In this document: positions 1-5,168 of the stretch, in pieces | Numbering within the stretch: position 1 is the first letter of the stretch | Layout: the number at the start of each line of letters is the position of its first letter | Assembly (NCBI GenBank): GCA_900751685.1 | Contig: CAADSR010000180.1 | Span: forward strand, 1 to 12,372 | Length of the DNA stretch: 12,372 nucleotides | Reading direction: 5' to 3' | Source of the DNA: Clostridia bacterium | GTDB taxonomy: Bacteria; Bacillota; Clostridia; UBA1381 | Made by a program: the position numbers and the translations under genes | The notes under the pieces: generated by a model | Database searches by the model: none | The model's input: only the letters and a program-made list of their open reading frames with translations | Told to the model about the DNA's origin: nothing

Positions 1-553
1 AGGCCCCCTCTGCAGAAACATCCTCCAGCAGGCTGGCAGCTCCCATACTGCGCCGGAGCTTGACCTCGGATGTAAATTTAGCATTTGCAAGGGACACAAT
101 GTCCAGCATATATTCCCGGTCTGTTCCAGAAGACTCTGCTTTTTCGATCCCCAGGTACCGCTTTGGCAGCTCTGCTTGTACAGTATAAAAAAATACATTA
201 GAATAGGAAGTATCTGCGTCAGAGATCAAATCCGTATCCAGCGTATCCCATAGGTCTATCCCATTTTGACCCATTCCATAAACACAGATCCTGCGCTCTT
301 CCACGACGATAAGCTCTTCTGCCCCATCCCCGTCAAGGTCTGCCCGGGAAGCAGATATGATCCCTGGATAAGCACTTCCTACCTTCTGGTCTGACGCCAG
401 CTTCTTTGCAGTATCACAAATACCGATCCATGGGACCAGGGTATTTGTGACAAACTCTGGATATGTACTGGGGCTTGCAGCAAAAACACCAAGCCCTCCG
501 CTCCCTGCGGCCAAGGAAAGAAACAGGGCAGCAGCCTGTTTTTTTATATTCAT
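1..553 (-). CDS. Secreted protein with FG-GAP/VCBS-like DxDxDG motif (partial, C-terminus outside window)
   Basis: Reading the minus strand from the ATG at 553 gives an open frame of 184 codons to the window edge with no stop. The first ~26 residues form a typical signal peptide: MNIKKQ, a hydrophobic Ala/Leu/Gly core, then FAAS, so the product should be exported. Residues about 70-82 read ADLDGDGAEELIV. That is the Asp-x-Asp-x-Asp-Gly calcium-loop pattern of FG-GAP/VCBS repeats, in which a short strand follows the loop. Only one clear copy is visible here. The rest (IDLWDTLDTD, then a strand-rich stretch) fits a beta-rich extracellular domain but is not otherwise recognised. The ribosome binding site is weak: an AAGGA about 13 bases upstream. 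A good promoter lies upstream at 590-619. The gene is divergent from the alcohol dehydrogenase operon. The export signal and loop are seen; the repeat-family assignment is inference. Confidence 0.75.
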   Translation of the reverse strand, partial: MNIKKQAAALFLSLAAGSGGLGVFAASPSTYPEFVTNTLVPWIGICDTAKKLASDQKVGSAYPGIISASRADLDGDGAEELIVVEERRICVYGMGQNGIDLWDTLDTDLISDADTSYSNVFFYTVQAELPKRYLGIEKAESSGTDREYMLDIVSLANAKFTSEVKLRRSMGAASLLEDVSAEGA

Positions 554-589
554 TGTATCATCCGTATCCTTTCAAAAAACTCTTGTGTT

Positions 590-619
590 ATTGTATCACA
601 TCTTACCACCAAACTTCAA
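590..619 (-). promoter_or_regulatory. Sigma-A-type promoter for the secreted-protein gene
   Basis: On the minus strand, a TTGAAG -35 box (614-619) and a TACAAT -10 box (590-595) are separated by 18 bases. The -10 is preceded by TGA, giving an extended -10. The predicted transcript start is about 30 bases upstream of the ATG at 553. Confidence 0.6.
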
Positions 620-652
620 GGGGAGAAACCTCACTTTTTTCAACAAATTCTA

Positions 653-681
653 TTGTATTTTTTATCAAAATGTTATATAAT
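653..681 (+). promoter_or_regulatory. Sigma-A-type promoter for the alcohol dehydrogenase operon
   Basis: TTGTAT (-35, 653-658) and a perfect TATAAT (-10, 676-681) are separated by exactly 17 bases. Transcription should start near 688, just ahead of the AAGGAG ribosome binding site at 701-706. This rules out translation from the in-frame TTG at 681, which is the last base of the -10 box. Confidence 0.75.
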
Positions 682-713
682 TGAAATATCTTATGCACAC
701 AAGGAGAATCACA

Positions 714-1859
714 ATGAATAGTTTTGATATTCGTACAAAAATTTACTTTGGGGATAATGCTCTGGACCGCCTGACTGAACTTCCATATAAAAAGATCATG
801 ATCATCACCGATCCATTCATGGCGAAAAGCGGCATGCTCCAGATGATTACATACCGGCTCAACGATGCCGGCGCAGAATTTGATATTTTTTCCGATATCG
901 TACCAGACCCTCCTATTGACACGATCTCTATCGGCGTCAAGGCGATGCTGGATTCCAACCCGGATGCCGTAATAGCGATTGGCGGCGGCAGCGCGCTCGA
1001 CTCTGCAAAAGCCATCCGTGAATTTGCCTCCCATGTGACTAAGCGCACCGATGTGGCCCTGATCGCCATTCCAACGACCAGTGGGACAGGAAGCGAAGTC
1101 ACCAGCTTTTCGGTCGTATCAGACCCGTCAAAAGACATGAAATATCCTTTGGTATCCGAATCCCTTCTTCCTACAGAAGCGATCCTGGACGCTGACCTGG
1201 TAAAAAGCGTTCCTGCCAATATTACGGCAGACACGGGAATGGACGTTTTTACCCACGCCATCGAGGCTTATGTAAGCACACAAAATAATGAGTTTTCTGC
1301 CGCCCTTGCGGAAAAAGCGATTGAAATCTGCGGTATCTTCCTGCTTCGCTCCTATTTGGACAACAACGATACCCATGCAAGGAAGAAAATGCATGTCGCT
1401 TCCTGCCTGGCAGGCCTGGCATTCAACTCCGCTTCCCTGGGATTGAACCACGGGATCGCCCATGCCCTGGGTGCAAAATTCCACATCCCCCATGGCCGTG
1501 CCAATGCGATGCTCCTCCCCCATGTGATCGAATTTAACTCAGATATCAACAAGCATTCTAAAAGCCGCTCTGAATACCTCCCGGCAGTACGCAAATATGT
1601 AAATGTTGCAAAGCTCCTGGGGCTCAATAACTTTAATGAGATTACAACAGTCCGTGCATTGACGGGCTGGACACAGTTCATGCTCCGGGAGATGAATATG
1701 CCCCTTTCTATTTCCCAGCTCAATATTGATAAAGCGGAATACTTCAATGCGATCGACTCTATGGCAGAAAAAGCTTTGAACGACGCCTGCACAACGACCA
1801 ACCCAAGGGTTCCGTCCAAAGCAGAGATCGTGCAGATCCTCGAACACTTATACGAATAG
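714..1859 (+). CDS. Iron-containing alcohol dehydrogenase, PduQ/EutG-like (1-propanol/ethanol dehydrogenase type)
   Basis: This 381-residue protein spans the full length of the Fe-dependent alcohol dehydrogenase family (group III), which interconverts aldehydes and alcohols with NAD(P)H in the cytoplasm. The start at 714 is chosen because AAGGAG lies 7 bases upstream. The dinucleotide-binding motif GGGSALDSAKA is at residues 90-100 and the TTSGTGSEVT signature at 121-130. The four expected metal ligands are Asp177, His181, His246 and His260, with the 14-residue spacing between the last two seen in FucO; His250 matches the catalytic FucO His267. Asp33 in IITDPF corresponds to FucO Asp39 and predicts NADH preference. 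The overall pattern (KIYFGDNALDRL near the N-terminus, SLGLNHGIAHALGAKFHIPHG) resembles PduQ/EutG 1-propanol/ethanol dehydrogenases. No microcompartment shell gene is in the window, so a general fermentative role is equally possible. It is the first gene of a two-gene operon. The subfamily call is from memory of the family, not a search. Confidence 0.93.
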   Translation: MNSFDIRTKIYFGDNALDRLTELPYKKIMIITDPFMAKSGMLQMITYRLNDAGAEFDIFSDIVPDPPIDTISIGVKAMLDSNPDAVIAIGGGSALDSAKAIREFASHVTKRTDVALIAIPTTSGTGSEVTSFSVVSDPSKDMKYPLVSESLLPTEAILDADLVKSVPANITADTGMDVFTHAIEAYVSTQNNEFSAALAEKAIEICGIFLLRSYLDNNDTHARKKMHVASCLAGLAFNSASLGLNHGIAHALGAKFHIPHGRANAMLLPHVIEFNSDINKHSKSRSEYLPAVRKYVNVAKLLGLNNFNEITTVRALTGWTQFMLREMNMPLSISQLNIDKAEYFNAIDSMAEKALNDACTTTNPRVPSKAEIVQILEHLYE

Positions 1860-1876
1860 ACTGGAAAGGACAAATC

Positions 1877-2971
1877 ATGTTTCGTTATTTTATGCCGACC
1901 GAGATCCTGGTGGGGGAACATGTCCTTGAGCAACATGCAGACGCGTTGATTTTAGGAAAAAAAGCAATGATCATCACAGGAAAAAGCTCCGGAAAACAAT
2001 CCGGAGCTTTAAATGATGTGCTCGCAATTTTAAAAGAAAAACAAATCGGTTCTGTGGTTTATGACCAAATCGAAAACAACCCTTCCCTGGCCTGTGTCCA
2101 CGCGGCCGGCAAGGCTGCCCGGGACGCAAGGGCAGATTTTATCATTGCAATCGGCGGCGGTTCTCCTTTGGACAGTGCTAAGGCGGCGGCAGTCTTTGCC
2201 GTTAACGATATAGAGCCGATGCAGATTTTTTCCGGCACGTATCCTAACCGGCCGCTGCCCATCGCGGCAGTCCCCACCACTGCCGGAACTGGAAGCGAAG
2301 TGACACCTTACTCAATCCTGACCCTCCATGATGCCGGCACGAAGCGCAGCTTTACTTCAAAGGAGGTCTTTCCAAAGGTGGCCTTCCTGGACGGGCGCTA
2401 CACCATGGGGCTTCCGCTTCAAATCGCACGCAACACAGCAATTGACGCCATGAGCCATGCCATTGAAGGATATTTGAACCGAAAATCCTCGCCGTCTTCT
2501 GATCCTATGGCGCTGGAGGCTCTGCGCTTGATCGGTAGGCACCTGCCTGCTTTAAAAAACGGCCAGTTTACAGTAGAAAGCTGTACTGACCTTTTGTGGG
2601 CTTCTTCTTTGGCAGGCATCGTGATCTCCCAGACAGGCACAACGATCGTCCATTCCATGGGATATCAGCTGACCTATTGCAAAGATGTCCCCCACGGTAT
2701 GGCAAACGGCTTGCTCCTTGGGGCATTTTTAGAGTGGTGCCAAAACGAATGCGCTCAGAAGATCCTGCAAATTTTGGATGCTTTAAGCCTTCCTAATCTA
2801 GCTGCTCTTCAAAATGAGCTGCGGATCCTATTGCCCCATCCATACACTTTTGAAAAAGAAGAACTGGCAGAATGGGTCAATGTTTCGATCCAGGCAAAAA
2901 ACATTGCAACTGCCCCAAAACCAGTAACAGCAATTGACGAGTTCACGCTTTACTGCCAGTCTCTTTTATAG
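1877..2971 (+). CDS. Iron-containing alcohol dehydrogenase, second copy, probably NADPH-linked
   Basis: This 364-residue group III Fe-alcohol dehydrogenase starts 17 bases after the first gene's stop. It has its own AAAGGA site 6 bases before the ATG, so the two form one operon. GGGSPLDSAKA is at residues 93-103 and TTAGTGSEVT at 134-143. Predicted metal ligands are Asp190, His194, His259 and His273. Two residues differ from the upstream paralogue. Gly35 (IITGKSS) replaces the Asp that selects NADH in FucO, which suggests NADPH use. Tyr263 (HSMGYQLT) sits where FucO has catalytic His267. The two proteins are clearly diverged, so this is not a recent duplication. The substrate is unknown; a short-chain aldehyde is the family default. 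The gene's last 6 bases overlap the convergent DUF4363 gene, and no terminator follows it. A perfect inverted repeat lies at 1983-2010 inside the gene. Confidence 0.92.
   Translation: MFRYFMPTEILVGEHVLEQHADALILGKKAMIITGKSSGKQSGALNDVLAILKEKQIGSVVYDQIENNPSLACVHAAGKAARDARADFIIAIGGGSPLDSAKAAAVFAVNDIEPMQIFSGTYPNRPLPIAAVPTTAGTGSEVTPYSILTLHDAGTKRSFTSKEVFPKVAFLDGRYTMGLPLQIARNTAIDAMSHAIEGYLNRKSSPSSDPMALEALRLIGRHLPALKNGQFTVESCTDLLWASSLAGIVISQTGTTIVHSMGYQLTYCKDVPHGMANGLLLGAFLEWCQNECAQKILQILDALSLPNLAALQNELRILLPHPYTFEKEELAEWVNVSIQAKNIATAPKPVTAIDEFTLYCQSLL
1983..2010. repeat. Perfect 11-bp inverted repeat (hairpin) inside the second alcohol dehydrogenase gene
   Basis: AAAGCTCCGGA (1983-1993) and TCCGGAGCTTT (2000-2010) are perfectly complementary around a 6-base loop. 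The structure encodes about residues 36-45, right after the cofactor-selecting Gly35. On the minus strand the stem runs into a TTTTT tract, so in that direction it has the form of an intrinsic terminator. On the plus strand there is no U-run after it. It could stop antisense transcription arriving from the convergent DUF4363 unit, or be an accident of coding a Lys-Ser-Ser-Gly stretch. Confidence 0.55.
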
Positions 2972-3346
2972 AATATTTTCTAACTTCAACCGGTAATTTT
3001 TCGGCAGATGCTCCAGTAGGAGGGACAGCACATGGCAGCGTGCCAGTGCATCCTCCCGGGCTCTGCCTTTTGTATATTGTTCTAATTCTAAAGTATAAAT
3101 TTCGATCTTATCTAATTCTTCGTGATTCCCTGTAGCGGCAAGCACAGTACGTTTCTGGTCGATACACTCATTGATCCGGCTGATTTTCTGCTCAGCCTCT
3201 TCAAACGCATCCTGCTCTAATAGTGTGATCACTTCTTCATTCAACTGCACCATTTCATCCGATATTTTTTGAATGTGGTTGACATAAAGCAATCCTCCAC
3301 CCACCATTACGACCGCAATCACAATTGCTGTAATAAAACTTTTCAT
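2966..3346 (-). CDS. DUF4363 family membrane-anchored protein
   Basis: This 126-residue protein has a single N-terminal transmembrane segment (about residues 4-22, FITAIVIAVVMVGGGLLYV). A charged, helix-rich external domain follows, rich in Glu, Lys and Leu, including ISDEMVQLNEEVITLLEQD and KISRINECIDQKR. This layout and size match the DUF4363 family, which is regularly found next to DUF421 genes in spore-forming Firmicutes. The function is not established. The ATG directly follows the DUF421 stop codon (TAAATG, zero spacing) and the ribosome binding site is poor, so translation is probably coupled to the upstream gene. Its stop codon lies inside the convergent alcohol dehydrogenase gene. 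Confidence 0.8.
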   Translation of the reverse strand: MKSFITAIVIAVVMVGGGLLYVNHIQKISDEMVQLNEEVITLLEQDAFEEAEQKISRINECIDQKRTVLAATGNHEELDKIEIYTLELEQYTKGRAREDALARCHVLSLLLEHLPKNYRLKLENIL

Positions 3347-4036
3347 TTACTTCTTATCCTCTTCCCCTTTTCGCTGTAAATACAATTGCTGGTCTTCATC
3401 CAACGAAGCCAGGAAAACCTCTTTTACATTTTTTATGCTGTATTCCTTTAATTTGTTTTCTAGCCACTGCAAGCTTTTCCCGCTCCGCTTCAGCTCCGAA
3501 TCGTTGACTTCCCCATCAGATACCAGCGTATAAGGAAGTCCATCCTTGCGCGGATTTTTAATGTTCATATCATCTATGGTCACAGTCCGTGCCTCCGCCT
3601 TTGGAATGACACTCAGCTTGCCGTTGGTTTCTAATACTGCGACCTCCACATCCGCCACATTATGGCAATTGTTTGTCCGCAGCTCTTCTAATAAATCATT
3701 GATATTAAACCGCAGCCGCTCTAATTCACCTTCATTAATATGTCCATTATAAATAATAATACTCGGCTCTCCAGTCAGGATACGCCGCACCTTTTTTGAT
3801 TTCAAGCTAAGATAGGACATTACGATCTCCGCCACAATCAAGGTCAGTACCGGGATTACCCCGGATAACAGTGGAATATCAATGGCCTGCATCGGCACGG
3901 AGGCCAAGTCAGAGATCATGATCGCAACAACCAATTCCGAAGGCTGCAATTCACCGATCTGACGCTTTCCCATAATGCGCAGGGAAATAATAACTGTTAA
4001 GTACAAGATCAACGTCCGGACAACTAAAATAAGCAT
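3347..4036 (-). CDS. DUF421 domain membrane protein (YetF/YcaP family)
   Basis: This 229-residue protein starts at 4036, where GGAGGAG lies 7 bases upstream; an in-frame ATG further up at 4069 has no comparable site. Three hydrophobic helices occupy about residues 1-20, 32-50 and 55-78. They are followed by a cytoplasmic alpha/beta region. The family hallmark GKRQIGELQPSELVVAIMIS, continuing DLASVPM, spans about residues 23-49. ILTGEPSIIIYNG and LRTNNCHNVADVEVAVLETN are also typical of DUF421 proteins such as Bacillus YetF. DUF421-containing proteins in Bacillus have been linked to spore membrane properties and resistance, but no biochemical activity is agreed. It forms a two-gene unit with the DUF4363 gene, and a promoter candidate lies at 4080-4110. 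Confidence 0.88.
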   Translation of the reverse strand: MLILVVRTLILYLTVIISLRIMGKRQIGELQPSELVVAIMISDLASVPMQAIDIPLLSGVIPVLTLIVAEIVMSYLSLKSKKVRRILTGEPSIIIYNGHINEGELERLRFNINDLLEELRTNNCHNVADVEVAVLETNGKLSVIPKAEARTVTIDDMNIKNPRKDGLPYTLVSDGEVNDSELKRSGKSLQWLENKLKEYSIKNVKEVFLASLDEDQQLYLQRKGEEDKK

Positions 4037-4079
4037 CTTTTTTCTCCTCCCTGTCCCTATTTTGACCATAGACAGTAAA

Positions 4080-4110
4080 TTTATACAGCCCCATTATTTT
4101 AACCTGTCAA
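4080..4110 (-). promoter_or_regulatory. Candidate promoter for the DUF421-DUF4363 unit
   Basis: On the minus strand a perfect TTGACA (4105-4110) is followed after 19 bases by TATAAA (4080-4085). The spacing is longer than ideal; an 18-base spacer to GTATAA is an alternative reading. I see no operator in the region between this and the terminator at 4193-4237. Confidence 0.45.
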
Positions 4111-4192
4111 AATCAAGAAAATACAAAGCGGTCATTCCATGGTGACAGATGCTTTCAAGCAGCCTTTTCTTGCAGCATATAAATAATTGAAC

Positions 4193-4237
4193 ATGTAAAA
4201 AGTGTGTGGAAATAATATCCCCACACACTTTTTACAT
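4193..4237 (-). terminator. Bidirectional intrinsic terminator of the MerR-family gene
   Basis: A perfect 17-bp stem (4193-4209 with 4221-4237) surrounds an 11-base loop. The GC-rich GTGTGTGG core is flanked by A5/T5 tracts on both sides, so it should act on both strands. It begins at the base next to the MerR stop codon (TAA at 4238-4240). It insulates the DUF421 promoter from upstream transcription. Confidence 0.85.
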
Positions 4238-4972
4238 TTAGCTCTTACAATAAATCCGGATCGCCTGGTGGATCAGCTTTGCCGTACCGGCTCCAAACGA
4301 ATCTATTGATTTTTGAAAGCGCCCGTCTGACACATACATCTCACCCAAGCCTGCCAGGATCTCATTTGTACAATCATAATAATACATACAAATATGCTCC
4401 TGCAAGCGCCGGACAAGCTCCTGCGCCTGCTGTCCTGCCGGTTCTTTGCACTCAGAAAAGGCCTTTAAGATCCCTTCCATACCTTGCTGGATTCCTTGCC
4501 AGTCCTCCTTCGTATAGGCATCCGTTTTTTCCTGGCTTTGCTTAAATGCCTTTGTGCCGCCCCACTTTTCATATGCTTCCTTTTCATATTCCTTTTTCGC
4601 CTGCTCAATAGCAGTCTGGTCAAATACATCAAACTCCATTGTCTCTTCCCCTTTCATACATTGCTCCACCAGAAGAATCAGCTTTTTGAGACGCTGCTGC
4701 TTTAATTCTAACAGCGTCTTATGCTGCTGAAATGCCTTCTGCCGGTCATAATCAGGGGATGCTAATAGTTTCTTTATCTCTTTCAGTGAAAAATCAAGCT
4801 CCCTATAAAACAGTATCTGCTGTAGCTTAAGCAGTGCTTCTTTGTTATAATACCGGTAGCCTGCCTCTGTTATTTTAGATGGGAGCAACAGGCCGATTTC
4901 ATCATAATAATGCAGTGTGCGCACACTGATACCGGTAAGCTTTGCAACCTCGCTGACAGTCCACCACTCCAT
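4238..4972 (-). CDS. MerR family transcriptional activator with TipAS-type ligand domain
   Basis: This 244-residue protein has the MerR winged helix-turn-helix at residues about 3-70: WTVSEVAKLTGISVRTLHYYDEIGLL, then GYRYYN and FYRELDFSLKEIKKLL. A dimerising coiled coil follows at about 78-110. The C-terminal domain (about 115-244) has the TipAS pattern: EYEKEAYEKWGGTKAFKQS, YTKEDWQGI, a central Cys-containing stretch, and a C-terminal FGAGTAKLIHQAIRIYC. TipAS domains of TipAL/Mta-like regulators bind drugs or other hydrophobic ligands and switch on multidrug resistance or their own genes. The ATG is preceded by AAAGGGG 8 bases upstream. It is monocistronic, followed at once by a strong terminator. 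The promoter at 4994-5024 has MerR-type architecture, so it is probably autoregulated. The family is clear; the ligand and other targets are unknown. Confidence 0.92.
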   Translation of the reverse strand: MEWWTVSEVAKLTGISVRTLHYYDEIGLLLPSKITEAGYRYYNKEALLKLQQILFYRELDFSLKEIKKLLASPDYDRQKAFQQHKTLLELKQQRLKKLILLVEQCMKGEETMEFDVFDQTAIEQAKKEYEKEAYEKWGGTKAFKQSQEKTDAYTKEDWQGIQQGMEGILKAFSECKEPAGQQAQELVRRLQEHICMYYYDCTNEILAGLGEMYVSDGRFQKSIDSFGAGTAKLIHQAIRIYCKS

Positions 4973-4993
4973 ATCATCATCCCCTTTAAAGCA

Positions 4994-5024
4994 AGCATAT
5001 CATATCACGTAACGTGAGAGTCAA
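4994..5024 (-). promoter_or_regulatory. MerR-type promoter with 19-bp spacer and palindromic operator
   Basis: On the minus strand TTGACT (-35, 5019-5024) and TATGCT (-10, 4994-4999) are 19 bases apart, the overlong spacing that MerR activators correct by untwisting DNA. Inside the spacer lies the perfect 13-base palindrome TCACGTTACGTGA (5005-5017), the usual MerR operator position and the CACGT-n-ACGTG type seen for many Firmicute MerR regulators. Transcription would begin almost at the ribosome binding site, giving a very short leader. The downstream gene is the MerR gene itself, so this is a positive autoregulatory site. Confidence 0.75.
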
Positions 5025-5114
5025 GCCTTTTTTATAATTTAATAAAAACCTAACACACCTTTCTTGTCTTAAATCTTATTTTATCCTCTTCTTTCCGCCC
5101 TTAACCAGTACTTC

Positions 5115-5143
5115 TTGCTTTTTCACCGCATAGAGCGTATAAT
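5115..5143 (+). promoter_or_regulatory. Sigma-A-type promoter for the SLH-domain protein gene
   Basis: TTGCTT (5115-5120) and a perfect TATAAT (5138-5143) are 17 bases apart. The predicted start near 5150 leaves a leader of about 20 bases with AAAGGAG at 5155-5161. The in-frame TTG at 5115 is the -35 box, not a start codon. Confidence 0.75.
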
Positions 5144-5168
5144 ACTAATATACGAAAGGAGATTTTTT

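Noticed and set aside
584..600. CRP/FNR-like TGTG...CACA inverted repeat over the -10 box of the secreted-protein promoter
   Set aside because: Arms are only 4 bases with non-standard spacing, and classical cAMP-CRP control is not expected in Clostridia.
653..668. Possible Rex redox operator over the alcohol dehydrogenase -35 box (TTGTATTTTTTATCAA)
   Set aside because: It keeps TTG and CAA at the ends, and Rex commonly controls such genes, but the inner positions break the symmetry and depart from the TTGTTA/TAACAA consensus. In AT-rich DNA this is too weak to annotate.
681..713. Longer start for the first alcohol dehydrogenase at the TTG at 681
   Set aside because: Position 681 is the last base of a perfect TATAAT -10 box and precedes the likely transcript start; the ATG at 714 has AAGGAG at the right distance.
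743..1523. Long minus-strand open frames inside the alcohol dehydrogenase genes, with similar shadows inside feoB, the AraC gene and the SLH gene
   Set aside because: They lie antisense to clearly conserved genes, lack ribosome binding sites or recognisable domains, and are explained by codon bias on the coding strand.
4037..4069. Longer DUF421 start at 4069
   Set aside because: The extra 11 residues run through the GGAGGAG ribosome binding site; the family normally starts at the first hydrophobic helix.
5115..5168. Longer start for the SLH protein at the TTG at 5115
   Set aside because: This TTG is the -35 box of the promoter. The ATG at 5169 has a good ribosome binding site and gives a proper signal peptide.
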